Of a DNA stretch of 54,656 nucleotides, positions 28,679 to 42,951 are shown piece after piece (position 1 is the stretch's first letter; the number at the start of each line of letters is the position of its first letter). Source of the stretch: an uncultured Clostridia bacterium (GTDB lineage Bacteria; Bacillota; Clostridia; TANB77; CAG-508); contig CANQKT010000037.1 of the NCBI GenBank assembly GCA_947624525.1, forward strand, positions 1 to 54,656. The letters run 5' to 3'. The notes under the pieces are model-generated. The model was given only the letters and a program-made list of their open reading frames with translations, was not told the origin of the DNA and did no database searches. The translations under genes were made by a program, and so were the position numbers.

Positions 28679-29593
28679 ATGTCATTAAAAAAGAGAGAAA
28701 CAGTAGCTTACATTAGAAATGATAATAGGACCTATGTAACTAAAACAGAGAAATACATAAAGTTCTTTAGAAAATGCTTTATTAAAGTAGGCTTAGAGAT
28801 TATAGAAAATGGAATAATTATTGTTATTCCTAAATATAATATATACAATAAAAAAACTACCCAGAAAATAATAAACCAGATAAACTTATATATAAAAAAA
28901 TATGATATTGATTATTTAGTTTTTGACGAAAATTTGAGGTATTTAGAAGAATTTTTTTCTAGTAATAATATACTAAAAGGGAAAGCCTTAATGAAGGAAC
29001 TTCTAGTAGAAATTTTAGAATATATATTTAGTATTAATGGACAGAATATGAATTTAGAAAATATTTATATTTTTGTAAACAAATATACAAAAAATAATAT
29101 ATATATAATAAATAAACTAATAACAAAATTTAAAACGGTAAACCTTATCACAGAAAATTTAAGGTATTATCAAAGGCTTGAAGCTTCATTATATAATGAT
29201 GGAATTTTAATTACAGTTTCCAATAACAAGAAAAAGAGTGCAAAAAATGCTAAATATATAATAAATATGGACTTTGATAAAGACACATTTGAAAAATATA
29301 ATATTAATATGAATTCTATTATAATTAATTTGACAGATGAATTGGAGTTTTTTAAGAATTCTCTAAAAGGGGTATTGGTAAATAATTTTGAATTGCAAAT
29401 AAATGAAGATGATAAGAATTTTATTAATGAATTCTATGGAAATATAAACAAAAAAATCTATCTTGAAAGCCTTTTATATTCCGAAGAACAAGACCATACT
29501 AAAATAGCAAAATCATATAAGCAGTGTGGGAGTAAAGTTTGCATACTCACTGGAGTAAGAGGTATGTTACAGAAATGTGAATTTTTAGTGTAA
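28679..29593 (+). CDS. Conserved hypothetical protein
   Basis: Intact 304-aa ORF between GH18 and greA. Confidence 0.65.
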   Translation: MSLKKRETVAYIRNDNRTYVTKTEKYIKFFRKCFIKVGLEIIENGIIIVIPKYNIYNKKTTQKIINQINLYIKKYDIDYLVFDENLRYLEEFFSSNNILKGKALMKELLVEILEYIFSINGQNMNLENIYIFVNKYTKNNIYIINKLITKFKTVNLITENLRYYQRLEASLYNDGILITVSNNKKKSAKNAKYIINMDFDKDTFEKYNINMNSIIINLTDELEFFKNSLKGVLVNNFELQINEDDKNFINEFYGNINKKIYLESLLYSEEQDHTKIAKSYKQCGSKVCILTGVRGMLQKCEFLV

Positions 29594-29671
29594 GGTATTG
29601 ACAAAAATCTAAAACTGTTTTAATATATGAAAGACTCAAAAACAACAAATTACATAAAGGAGGGATAAAAT

Positions 29672-30148
29672 ATGGAAGAAAAGGAAGTAATATTAACACA
29701 AGAAGGATTTGATAACTTAGAAAAAGAATTAGAATATTTAAAAACCGAAAAAAGAGCTGAAATAGCTGAAAGAATAAAAGTAGCTTTAGGTTTTGGAGAT
29801 TTATCAGAAAATTCAGAATATGATGAAGCTAAAAGCGCACAGGCTGCTAATGAAGATAAGATTGCCGAATTAGAAAATAAGGTTAGATATGCTAAAATTA
29901 TAAATGATTCCGAAATAGATACAAAAACAGTTCAAGTAGGAAACACAGTTAAATTATGGGATGAAGAATTTGAGGAAGAGGTTGTATATACTATAGTAGG
30001 ATCAACAGAAGCAGATTTATTACAAAATAGAATTTCAAACGAATCTCCAATAGGTATTGCTTTGCTTGGTTCAAAAAAGAATCAAATAGTAGAAGTTCAA
30101 GCACCTGCAGGAGTTACTAAATATAAGATATTATCAATTACAAAATAA
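29672..30148 (+). CDS. greA: Transcription elongation factor GreA
   Basis: [50 protein letters not shown]. Confidence 0.96.
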   Translation: MEEKEVILTQEGFDNLEKELEYLKTEKRAEIAERIKVALGFGDLSENSEYDEAKSAQAANEDKIAELENKVRYAKIINDSEIDTKTVQVGNTVKLWDEEFEEEVVYTIVGSTEADLLQNRISNESPIGIALLGSKKNQIVEVQAPAGVTKYKILSITK

Positions 30149-30181
30149 TAATGATTTATTGATAATTGGAAAAAAAGCAAA

Positions 30182-30221
30182 AATAGTGAATTGAAAAATG
30201 ATTTTCAATTCACTATTTTAG
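30182..30221. terminator. Bidirectional terminator between greA and deoD
   Basis: AAAATAGTGAATTGA..TTCAATTCACTATTTT. Confidence 0.85.
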
Positions 30222-30941
30222 TTATAATTTTAATGTGCTTTCTAATGCCAGATTTATCATATCATTTAAAGATTTTTCTCTTTCCTCAGAAGAAATTTCT
30301 TGTTTTTTGTAATGTGAATCTACTACAGTTAATAGGCAGGCTGCTTTTTTATTTAGATATTTTGCTGTGTAAAATAAGGCGAAAGACTCCATTTCTGCTG
30401 CGGTTATATGAAGATCTTTTGGTAGTCTATCTAATAATACTTGTAAATCATCAACATAATAATCAAAGCATTCACCACAAAGTACATTTGCAGATATACA
30501 TTTTATATTTTCTTCTGTAGAAGTTTGTTTTATAACAGAATTCAAATATTCATCAGCTTCAATCAAATGACAATCCTTATTATTTAAAGCCTTAGCAAAA
30601 TTTCCTTCAGTGTAACTTTTTTCAACTATAAGGGTATCAAAGATATTTAAAGCTTCATCATATGCTCCACATGACCCTATACGAATAATTGTGTCTACAT
30701 CGTAGAACTTGTATAATTCATAGCAATAAATCCCCATACTAGGCATTCCCATACCAGAAGAAAAAACTGTTATATTTCTTCCTTTATAGGTTCCTGTATA
30801 AGCTAACATATTTCTCACAGAATTAACTAATCTGGGATTTTCTAAAAAATTTTCTGCAATATATTTTGCACGCAATGGATCTCCGGGACATAATACTGTT
30901 TTTGCAATGTCTTCTTTTTTTGAACTAATATGTGGTGTCAT
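30222..30941 (-). CDS. deoD: Purine-nucleoside phosphorylase DeoD
   Basis: TVLCPGDPLRAKYIAENFLE, FSSGMGMPSMGIYCYELYKFYDVDTIIRIGSCGAYDE, EMESFALF. Confidence 0.95.
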   Translation of the reverse strand: MTPHISSKKEDIAKTVLCPGDPLRAKYIAENFLENPRLVNSVRNMLAYTGTYKGRNITVFSSGMGMPSMGIYCYELYKFYDVDTIIRIGSCGAYDEALNIFDTLIVEKSYTEGNFAKALNNKDCHLIEADEYLNSVIKQTSTEENIKCISANVLCGECFDYYVDDLQVLLDRLPKDLHITAAEMESFALFYTAKYLNKKAACLLTVVDSHYKKQEISSEEREKSLNDMINLALESTLKL

Positions 30942-31087
30942 AATAAAAACCTCCTTTGTATTTTATGAAGTGATTGTATAGCTTCATTTCTAAAATGTCA
31001 ATGAGGTTAATAAAGATAATTATTGACTTTGGGAAAATATTATGTGATAATCAAAGTATAATACAGAAGAAAAATGGAGGTAGGAAA

Positions 31088-31681
31088 ATGGCTATATTTT
31101 TTTTAGTAGTAGGAATAGTAATTTTGCTGGTATCATTATATATGATATTTAGAACAATACAATTAAATAAAAAAGGTGTAAAAATCATAACAACTGTAAC
31201 AGAATGCGAAGAAGTGGAGAAGGTTCTTAAAGATAAAGTAGTAAAACTTGGATATGATACAACTTTTAAATTTGAATATGATGGGGAAATGTATACAGAA
31301 ATAATGAGAACTGAAAAAAAATATGAAATTGGAAGTACTCATAGTGGGACATATATTCATAATGGAAAGCAAGGAAATCTTTACTTGGATGAAGAGGGAG
31401 TTTATAATGGAAGTATACAAAATGGACTTTTGGTGCTTTATTTATCAGGGATTCCATTCTTACTTGCAGTAATTATGGGGACTAAACTTAATCAAGAGAT
31501 ATCATCTTTATTTTTGTTTTTGTATATTGTTGCTTTTGTTGTAGGTGTTAGACTTTCTCCTAAGGGATTTTCAAGATTTAAATATGATGACCCTGAAAGT
31601 GCTAAAGGAGTGAATCTTAAGGAGTTTTTTAAGATAAATGATAAAATAGACGAAACAAATGAGCAAGACAAGAATTCGTGA
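31088..31681 (+). CDS. DUF3592-type membrane protein
   Basis: Start moved to the ATG after AATGGAGGTAGGAAA; N-terminal and C-terminal TMs around a central beta domain. Confidence 0.65.
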   Translation: MAIFFLVVGIVILLVSLYMIFRTIQLNKKGVKIITTVTECEEVEKVLKDKVVKLGYDTTFKFEYDGEMYTEIMRTEKKYEIGSTHSGTYIHNGKQGNLYLDEEGVYNGSIQNGLLVLYLSGIPFLLAVIMGTKLNQEISSLFLFLYIVAFVVGVRLSPKGFSRFKYDDPESAKGVNLKEFFKINDKIDETNEQDKNS

Positions 31682-31813
31682 ATCAAAGGCCAATAACTCT
31701 AAAATCATTCTCTAATTTCTCCAAAAAGCACCTAGACTATAGCACTTTTGAAAAAAATCATTTTTATTCAAAAAACTCTTGATTAATCAAAAAAATGATG
31801 TTACAATAATCTT

Positions 31814-31863
31814 AGATTTAAAAAAAACCGCGTTTTTTGTGGAAATTTTTTAAATCTTTTTTT
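31814..31863 (+). terminator. Terminator/attenuator hairpin in the pyrG leader
   Basis: AGATTTAAAAAA (31814-31825) / TTTTTTAAATCT (31846-31857) then T-run; 48 bp before the pyrG ATG. Confidence 0.75.
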
Positions 31864-31907
31864 ATTGTATAGATTCAAGAATGCGGTGTATGGAAAGAAA
31901 GAGGTAA

Positions 31908-33509
<1,602 letters not shown>

Positions 33510-33556
33510 ATCTTCACTATTATTTGTGAAAATTATGTGAATTTTCTAAAAACATA

Positions 33557-33619
33557 TTGACATTTACAAAATATGGGTGTAAATTATTAGCAGTCTAATG
33601 TAAAGACTGCTAATAATTT
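33557..33619 (+). promoter_or_regulatory. groESL promoter (TTGACA-N17-TAAATT) with CIRCE-like HrcA operator TTAGCAGTC-N9-GACTGCTAA
   Basis: -35 at 33557; operator at 33587-33613, dyad extends to 15-bp arms (33581-33595 / 33605-33619). Confidence 0.85.
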
Positions 33620-33654
33620 TGTAATAATATAATTACAACAAACATATAATATAA

Positions 33655-33972
<318 letters not shown>

Positions 33973-34004
33973 AAGATTTTTATGTTAAATAAGAGTAAAG
34001 ATAG

Positions 34005-35654
<1,650 letters not shown>

Positions 35655-35810
35655 TAAGAGCCTTTAAATAGATATATATATTAAAATAGAGAATATTTTA
35701 TCACATTTGTGAAGAAATATTCTCTATTTTCCATTAGCTTATATTCAAGCATTTTTTTCATTGACAATAATAAAAAAATATCATAGAATAAAAGAAACTA
35801 AAGAAAGGAT

Positions 35811-36350
35811 ATGATGAATATGAACATTTGGCATGACATAAATGGAGAAAGAATAAAAAAAGATGATTTTGTTGCTGTGGTTGAGATTCAAAAGAATGGT
35901 AGAAATAAATACGAGCTTGATAAAGAAACAGGTCTTTTAAGATTAGACAGAGTATTATATACAGCCACACATTATCCAGCAAATTATGGATTTATACCTA
36001 GAACTTATGCAGATGATGGAGATCCATTAGATGTATTGGTAATTTGTCAAGAGGAAATTATACCTTTAACATTAGTAGAATGTTATCCTATTGGAGTGCT
36101 TAAAATGATTGATGGTGAAGATTCAGATGAGAAAATTATTGCAATTTGTAAAAGTGATCCATATTTAAATACATATAAAGATATAAGTCAGTTACCTAAT
36201 CAATATATGGAAGAAATTATGCACTTTTTTGAAGTATATAAGACTTTGGAAGGAAAGCATACTAGTGTAGGTAAAATGTACGGAAGAACAGAGTCAGAAG
36301 ATATAATTGAATCTTGCATTAAAAATTATAAAAATAAGTTCGAAAAATAG
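35811..36350 (+). CDS. ppa: Inorganic pyrophosphatase
   Basis: AVVEIQKNGRNKYELDKETGLLRLDRVLYTATHYPANYGFIPRTYADDGDPLDVLVI. Confidence 0.96.
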   Translation: MMNMNIWHDINGERIKKDDFVAVVEIQKNGRNKYELDKETGLLRLDRVLYTATHYPANYGFIPRTYADDGDPLDVLVICQEEIIPLTLVECYPIGVLKMIDGEDSDEKIIAICKSDPYLNTYKDISQLPNQYMEEIMHFFEVYKTLEGKHTSVGKMYGRTESEDIIESCIKNYKNKFEK

Positions 36351-36405
36351 CATAATAAATGTGCAATTCGTCATACTAATTAAAAAAAGAGTAAAGAGGT
36401 AGAAA

Positions 36406-37443
36406 ATGATTATTGAAACAATAATAATAGTTGCAATAATAATCTCAATTTTATTACTATTTTTGCTATTAGTTATTAAAGGTAAATATATTGCAGAGAA
36501 ATTAAACATTATTAAACTCAAGACATTATTGTTGGTAACGAATGATGAAACTGCTAAAAAATATGCTTTAAAAATAGTAAATAAATATCCGCGCAACTAT
36601 TATGCACATAAAGTATTAGGAAAGTTATATGAAAAAGAAGGAAATATAAATGTAGCGTTAGATGAATATATAAGAGCAGTTGAATTAAATGAACAAGATT
36701 ATGAAATGCACTATAAAGTTGCAGAATTACTACAAAAAACACAGAAAAATGAGGAAGCAATAATAATGCTACAAGATTTATTAAAAATGAAGCCTAACTA
36801 TTTAGAAGCAACTATGTTATTAGGAAATATTTTATATGATGAGGAGCGATTTAAAGAAGCTGTTTCAGTGTATATGTCAGCATTAAAATTTTATCCAACA
36901 GAATATGAATTATATTATAATTTAGGTATGGTTTTTACAAGGTTAAACGATTTCCAAAGGGCAAAAGACTTCTACAGAAGAGCTGCAAAATTAAATTCAT
37001 ATTTATATAATGGTCAATATAATTTAGCTTTAATAGCAATGATTCAGGGAGAATTAGATGAGGCTGAAAGACATCTATTAAGAGCAATGGAGCAAGAGGA
37101 ATTAGAGCCAATATTGTATTTCCATTTATCACAGATTGCATTACTAAAAGGCGATAATGAAAAGGCTTTAAATTATATCAATTTAGCATTGGAATTAGAT
37201 AGCAAATTGGAAAGTAAAATTGCTGAGCAACCTATGTTTATTCCTATACAAGATAGAATTAAAATTCCAAATGAACCTTCAAAAAAAATTAAAATTACTT
37301 TATCAGAAAAAGAAATTAAAACTAATAATTATCTTGAAGAAATGTATAATTTAGTGGATTCATTAAATGGAGGAAATTTTATTAAGATTGAAGATGAAAA
37401 ACAATTTGTGGAACAACAAATAGAAAATGAAAAAGAAAGATAA
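36406..37443 (+). CDS. Tetratricopeptide-repeat protein with N-terminal TM
   Basis: N-terminal hydrophobic helix then multiple TPR units (e.g. YELYYNLGMVFTRLNDFQRAKDFYRRAAKLN). Confidence 0.85.
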   Translation: MIIETIIIVAIIISILLLFLLLVIKGKYIAEKLNIIKLKTLLLVTNDETAKKYALKIVNKYPRNYYAHKVLGKLYEKEGNINVALDEYIRAVELNEQDYEMHYKVAELLQKTQKNEEAIIMLQDLLKMKPNYLEATMLLGNILYDEERFKEAVSVYMSALKFYPTEYELYYNLGMVFTRLNDFQRAKDFYRRAAKLNSYLYNGQYNLALIAMIQGELDEAERHLLRAMEQEELEPILYFHLSQIALLKGDNEKALNYINLALELDSKLESKIAEQPMFIPIQDRIKIPNEPSKKIKITLSEKEIKTNNYLEEMYNLVDSLNGGNFIKIEDEKQFVEQQIENEKER

Positions 37444-37522
37444 TAGATTGTTTAAAGAATAATTAATAGTATTCCAAAATATATTCATAATAGACTAAAT
37501 AAAAAGTGAAAGGGTTGATATT

Positions 37523-38374
37523 ATGAATATTAGTGTAATTGGTGGAGATTCCAGGCTCGTAGAATTAGTGAAAATTTTGGAAAAAAACAAAAATACAGTT
37601 TTTTTATATGGCTTGGAAAAAAACGAAAAATTAGTAGGTTTTAATCATGTAGAAAATATTGAAGATTGCTTGGAAAAATCGAATTTAGTTATAACATCTA
37701 TACCATTATCAAAAGATGGAAAAATTATTAATTCTGTATTTACTGATAAAATAATTTTTGTTAAAGATTTTTTTGAAAAAATAAAAAATAAGAAGATAGT
37801 TACTGGAAATATTACAGATGAGATAAAGCAATATATAAAAAAAGAAAATAATAATGAAATTATTGATATTTTAAAACAAGAAGAATTAACTATATTAAAT
37901 GCAATTCCAACAGCAGAAGGAGCTATACAAATTGCAATGGAAAAAAGCCAGATAACTTTACATGGCAGTAAATGTTTAGTACTAGGGTTTGGAAGAATTG
38001 GAAAAATACTCGCAAAGATGCTTTCAGGAATTGGAGCAAAAGTATATTGTGAGGCAAGGAAACAACAAGATATCGCATGGATTAAAAGTTATGGTTATAA
38101 TGCAATTCATATTAATGAATTAAAGGAATATTTAAATGAATTTGATTTTATATTCAATACAATTCCACATGTAATTTTAGACAAGGATAATTTATATAAG
38201 ATAAAAAAGAATTGTTTATTAATAGATTTAGCATCTAAGCCAGGAGGAATAGATTTTGAATATGCAAATAAATTGGGTCTACAAACTGAGTGGGCATTAG
38301 CTTTGCCAGGAAAGGTGGCTCCTAGAACTGCGGCAGAATATATATATGGAACTATAAGAAATTTAAGTTATTAA
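37523..38374 (+). CDS. dpaA: Dipicolinate synthase subunit A
   Basis: NISVIGGDSRLVELVKILE, NAIPTAEGAIQIAMEKS, CLVLGFGRIGKILAKML, TIPHVILDKDNL, LALPGKVAPRTAAEYI. Confidence 0.9.
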   Translation: MNISVIGGDSRLVELVKILEKNKNTVFLYGLEKNEKLVGFNHVENIEDCLEKSNLVITSIPLSKDGKIINSVFTDKIIFVKDFFEKIKNKKIVTGNITDEIKQYIKKENNNEIIDILKQEELTILNAIPTAEGAIQIAMEKSQITLHGSKCLVLGFGRIGKILAKMLSGIGAKVYCEARKQQDIAWIKSYGYNAIHINELKEYLNEFDFIFNTIPHVILDKDNLYKIKKNCLLIDLASKPGGIDFEYANKLGLQTEWALALPGKVAPRTAAEYIYGTIRNLSY

Positions 38375-38468
38375 AGCTTAGGCCATAGAGTTAAGTAAAA
38401 AGAAAATAACAGATAATTAAATAAAAAAACATATAACATAAAAGAAATAGAAAGGAAGATTTTAAATC

Positions 38469-39257
38469 ATGAGTGTATACATACAATCATTAATATTAGG
38501 AATAGTACAAGGACTAACAGAACTACTACCGATATCAAGTTCTGCACACTTGTATTTAATACCATGGCTTTTTAATTGGAGCGAATTATTAGATTCATTT
38601 GATGTAGCTTTACATTTTGGTACATTATTAGCAATAGGGTTATTTTTCTTCAAGGATTGGTTAGACTTAATAAAAGGTGGATATAATTTAGCTGTAAAAA
38701 AAGAAAAATCAACAGAAGGAAGAATGTTTTGGTATATTGTATTAGCAACTATTCCAGGTGGAATAATAGGCTTTTTATTAGATCATTTCTTTGAAGACTC
38801 ATTAAAACAACCAGTGATTATTGCAATAGCATTGATTGTAATGGGAATAATATTATATATTGCTGATAAAAAGTGTAAATCTAAGATTAGCTATGAAAAA
38901 ATGGGCTTAAAAGAAACTTTCCTTATAGGATTATCTCAAGCTTTAGCCTTCATACCAGGCGTTTCTAGATCAGGTGCAACAATGACGATGGGAAGATTAT
39001 TAAAAGTTGATAGAGAATCCGTTGCTAAGTATTCATTCATGCTATCAGCTCCAATTGTGCTTGCAGCAACTATTTTCAAATTTAGTAGTTTTGAATTGAA
39101 TATTCAATTTTTCATTGGAGTATTAGCCAGCTTCTTAGTTGGAATAGCTGTTATAAAGTTCTTAATGCAATATTTGAAAAAAGGAAGTTTTAAAGTGTTT
39201 GCTGTATATAGAGTTATAGTAGGATTAATAGTTTTATTAATATGTGCTATTAGATAA
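38469..39257 (+). CDS. uppP: Undecaprenyl-diphosphatase UppP/BacA
   Basis: GIVQGLTELLPISSSAHL, FIPGVSRSGATMTMGRLL. Confidence 0.96.
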   Translation: MSVYIQSLILGIVQGLTELLPISSSAHLYLIPWLFNWSELLDSFDVALHFGTLLAIGLFFFKDWLDLIKGGYNLAVKKEKSTEGRMFWYIVLATIPGGIIGFLLDHFFEDSLKQPVIIAIALIVMGIILYIADKKCKSKISYEKMGLKETFLIGLSQALAFIPGVSRSGATMTMGRLLKVDRESVAKYSFMLSAPIVLAATIFKFSSFELNIQFFIGVLASFLVGIAVIKFLMQYLKKGSFKVFAVYRVIVGLIVLLICAIR

Positions 39258-39293
39258 TGAATTATTATTCACTAGAAATGGAGGAATTTTAAT

Positions 39294-39482
39294 ATGGGAA
39301 ATAATACGTTAATAAAGGGTGTAGTTATTGGAATTATTAGCTTAATAATTTTAACTATTGTTATGATGGTTTTAGTAGGAAAGAATGGAATAATAAATCA
39401 AGAGATAAAAAAATATAATGATACTCATGTTGAGGAAAATAGTGAGAGACAGAATGAAGAGGTAGTTGAAATAAAAAAATAG
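39294..39482 (+). CDS. Small single-TM protein
   Basis: ORF with GGAGG SD; hydrophobic VVIGIISLIILTIVMMVLVG. Confidence 0.6.
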   Translation: MGNNTLIKGVVIGIISLIILTIVMMVLVGKNGIINQEIKKYNDTHVEENSERQNEEVVEIKK

Positions 39483-39549
39483 TATGAAAGTATTGACTTT
39501 TTTGAGTAAAAGGTTGTAAAATGTATTAAATTTAAAGGAGGAAAAGAAA

Positions 39550-40257
39550 ATGGATGAGAATAAAAATAATGAAGCTCAAAACAATGTAAATCAAAAAAAT
39601 GAAACTCAAAGTAACGAAAAAGATTTAAAAAAAGAAACAATAGAAACATTTAAAGCTGCAAAAGAACATATTAAAAATATCGACTTTAAAGGTGAAGTTA
39701 AAACAGGAAAAGATTTATTTAAAAAATTATGGTCAGATCCTGTAAATGCTATTAAAGAAATTTCTACAGATAAAGAAAACAAATTATTCAAAACTTCAAT
39801 TATACTACTTGTAATTTGGCTAATATTGGTAATAATTGGTAGAATAATTTATTATGCACAAAATGAATATGTAGACTTTGAATTTTTAGATGCATTTAAG
39901 ATTTTCTTAGAGCCTATATTAGGTGTTGTAGCAATGGTAGCTGCTATATATTTGATAAATAAGAAATCTAAAAAATCAATAATGACTACTACAACAGCTG
40001 TTATAATAGCAAGAGTACCACTTATTATATCAGAACTTATTAGCTTTTTAATTTATATTGGTAATAATGCAAGTTATGTAACATCACCAATATCAAAATT
40101 ATTAAATATAATCACAATTGTGTTGACATACTTCGTAGTTAAATCTTCAGCTGAAGAAGAAGATAATAACAAGGCTTTTAAACTATTTGTTTTAGTTGAG
40201 GCTGTTTATGTTTTGATATACTTTGTATTAAGATTTTTAGGCATATATATTGCTTAG
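39550..40257 (+). CDS. Multi-TM membrane protein (Yip1-like)
   Basis: Charged N-terminus then several TMs; SD AAAGGAGG. Confidence 0.6.
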   Translation: MDENKNNEAQNNVNQKNETQSNEKDLKKETIETFKAAKEHIKNIDFKGEVKTGKDLFKKLWSDPVNAIKEISTDKENKLFKTSIILLVIWLILVIIGRIIYYAQNEYVDFEFLDAFKIFLEPILGVVAMVAAIYLINKKSKKSIMTTTTAVIIARVPLIISELISFLIYIGNNASYVTSPISKLLNIITIVLTYFVVKSSAEEEDNNKAFKLFVLVEAVYVLIYFVLRFLGIYIA

Positions 40258-40264
40258 ATAAAAA

Positions 40265-40306
40265 AGAAACCTTCTAAATGATGTAGTCATTTAGAAGGTT
40301 TCTTTG
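40265..40306 (+). terminator. Rho-independent terminator
   Basis: AGAAACCTTCTAAATGA..TCATTTAGAAGGTTTCTTT. Confidence 0.88.
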
Positions 40307-40338
40307 CGATATTTAAAAAGAATTATGTAAAACTCATA

Positions 40339-40367
40339 TTGACAAAGTAAATTAATAATAGTATAAT
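40339..40367 (+). promoter_or_regulatory. Consensus sigma-A promoter of the RNase J gene (about 390-nt leader)
   Basis: TTGACA (40339-40344) - N17 - TATAAT (40362-40367). Confidence 0.8.
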
Positions 40368-40767
40368 ATAAAACAGTTAATGCCTCAAAAAGAGGAAAAA
40401 AGAGATTAAATTTATATATAAAATATTTATTAAGGTGTGTAATAAGTATTAAAAATATTGTAAAATGAGTTCGGACAATAAATAGTATAATTATTGATTT
40501 TTAATAGTAATATAAGCATAAAGAACGGAAGGTTTGTGATTATATATACAAAAGCTAAATATACTACTACTAGTATTATATTGATTATAGAATAAGGTAA
40601 GAGCTTTAATCAATATAATGAAAAAATATAAGTTATATTTTTATAATAAAGTACGAAATGGTTTATAATATTTAATAAACTGTTTTTTTATGTGTAATAT
40701 AAAATTTTATATGTAAATTTAAAGTATTATAATTAACAAAATAATTAAAAAGGAGAGATTAAATTTT

Positions 40768-42891
40768 ATGACAAATGATACTATGAAAAAAGATAAAGAT
40801 AGTAATGTTATTGAAGCAAAAGTTGAAAGAAAAAATAATAATAGAAGTGAAAACAAAATCAATAAGAAAAGGAGTTATAATTCAAGAGCAAAGGTAGCAA
40901 GGGAAAATGCTATTGTAAATAAGGAAGAATTATTAAAGAATATGCCCAATGAAAACGTAGAAGTTATTGGAGAAAAAAAGACTACACAAAGAAGAAGGAG
41001 TCCAAGGGAGTCAGACAATATTTTGGAGGTAAAGGAAGCTACAAGGAGTTTAGATAGTATTGAAAAAAAGAGAAGAGAGACCAGAACTACAAACAAAACA
41101 GAAATGAGAAAAAGAACAACTAGAAGTTTAGAAGGAGTAGAGTCTAGAAGAAGAACAACAAGAAGTAGTGAAAGTATAGAAAGAAAGTCAAAGATTGATA
41201 ATTCAACAAATCCAGACTTGAAATTTGAATTTAAAAAGCCCAATTTAAAAATAATTCCATTAGGTGGATTAGAAGAAATTGGAAAAAATATAACTGTTTT
41301 CGAATATGATGATGAGATTATATTAGTAGATTGTGGACTAGAATTCCCAGAAGACAATATGCTTGGTGTAGATTTAGTAATACCAGATGTAACATACTTA
41401 GAGAAAAATAAAGAAAAAATAAAAGGATTGGTTATTACACATGGTCATGAAGATCATATTGGATCTATTCCATATGTTTTAAAACAAGTTGATATGCCTA
41501 TTTACGCTACAAGATTAACAATAGGTTTAATTCAAAACAAACTAGAGGAGCATAAGTTATTAAGAAAAACAAGATTACACACAGTTGATCAAGGGCAAAC
41601 TGTTAATTTTGGAAAAATGCAGGTTGAATTTATAAGAAGTTCACATAGTATACCAGATTCTGTAATGCTTGCAATATACACACCTGTAGGAACAATAATG
41701 CATACTGGAGATTTCAAAATTGATTTCACACCAATAGATGATCAACTAATGAATTTTGGAAGAATTGCAGAGATAGGAAATCAAGGCGTTTTGGCTCTGT
41801 TATCAGATAGTACAAACTCTGAAAGAAAAGGATATACAATGTCTGAAAGTTCAGTTGGAGAAGTATTTGACAAATTGTTTATGAATTGCACAAAAAGGAT
41901 TGTTGTAGCAACCTTCGCATCAAATGTACACAGGGTTCAACAAATACTAAATTCAGCTGTAAAATATAAAAGAAAAGTTGCTGTTTGTGGAAGAAGTATG
42001 ATTAATATGATAGAAGTTGCAAGAAACTTGGGATATATTCAAGTTCCAGATAATACTTTTATAGATATTGATATGATTAAGAACTACACAGATGAGCAAT
42101 TAACAATATTAACAACAGGAAGTCAAGGAGAAGCAATGTCTGCATTAACAAGAATGGCTGCTGGTGAACATAAGAAGGTTGAAATAACACCAAATGACTT
42201 AGTAATTATTTCAGCAACAGCAATTCCAGGTAATGAAAAGTTGGTGTCAAAAGTAATAGATAAGTTAATGCAAATTGGAGCCGAAGTGGTATATAGTGCA
42301 TTAGAGGATATACATGTATCAGGACATGCTTGCCAAGAAGAACAAAAATTAATATTATCATTAGTAAAACCAAAGTATTTTTTACCTGTTCATGGTGAAT
42401 ATAGACAATTGAAAGCACATGCAGAAACCGCTAAAAAAATGGGAATTCCATCAGAAAATATCTTCATGCTAGAAAATGGAAGAGTGCTTGAAATGAATGA
42501 AAATGAAGCAATGATAACAACTTCAGTACCATCAGGTAAAATACTAGTAGATGGTTTAGGAGTTGGAGATGTTGGAAACATAGTCCTAAGAGACAGACAA
42601 CATTTATCTCAAGATGGTTTGATAATTATAGTGATGACAATGGATTCATCATCAGGAGAAATAGTATCTGGTCCAGATGTTATTTCAAGAGGTTTCGTTT
42701 ATGTTAGAGAATCAGAGAACCTAATGGATGATGTAAAAAAACAAATTAGAATAGAAGTTCAAAATTTTGAAGATAGAAAAATTACTGATTGGTCAACTAT
42801 TAAGTCAACATTGAAGGAAAATTTAAGAGAATACATTTTCCAAAAGACTAAGAGAAACCCTATGATTTTGCCAATAATTATGGAAGTATAA
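40768..42891 (+). CDS. rnj: Ribonuclease J
   Basis: Basic N-terminal extension then IIPLGGLEEIGKNITVFEYDDEIILVDCGLEFPEDNMLGVDLVIPD; ITHGHEDHIGSIPYVL; HVSGHACQEEQKLIL. Confidence 0.95.
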   Translation: MTNDTMKKDKDSNVIEAKVERKNNNRSENKINKKRSYNSRAKVARENAIVNKEELLKNMPNENVEVIGEKKTTQRRRSPRESDNILEVKEATRSLDSIEKKRRETRTTNKTEMRKRTTRSLEGVESRRRTTRSSESIERKSKIDNSTNPDLKFEFKKPNLKIIPLGGLEEIGKNITVFEYDDEIILVDCGLEFPEDNMLGVDLVIPDVTYLEKNKEKIKGLVITHGHEDHIGSIPYVLKQVDMPIYATRLTIGLIQNKLEEHKLLRKTRLHTVDQGQTVNFGKMQVEFIRSSHSIPDSVMLAIYTPVGTIMHTGDFKIDFTPIDDQLMNFGRIAEIGNQGVLALLSDSTNSERKGYTMSESSVGEVFDKLFMNCTKRIVVATFASNVHRVQQILNSAVKYKRKVAVCGRSMINMIEVARNLGYIQVPDNTFIDIDMIKNYTDEQLTILTTGSQGEAMSALTRMAAGEHKKVEITPNDLVIISATAIPGNEKLVSKVIDKLMQIGAEVVYSALEDIHVSGHACQEEQKLILSLVKPKYFLPVHGEYRQLKAHAETAKKMGIPSENIFMLENGRVLEMNENEAMITTSVPSGKILVDGLGVGDVGNIVLRDRQHLSQDGLIIIVMTMDSSSGEIVSGPDVISRGFVYVRESENLMDDVKKQIRIEVQNFEDRKITDWSTIKSTLKENLREYIFQKTKRNPMILPIIMEV

Positions 42892-42951
42892 ATTAAGAAT
42901 TAAAAACTTAACACAGATTTTAAATATTTACAAAGAATCATTATTTCTTTG

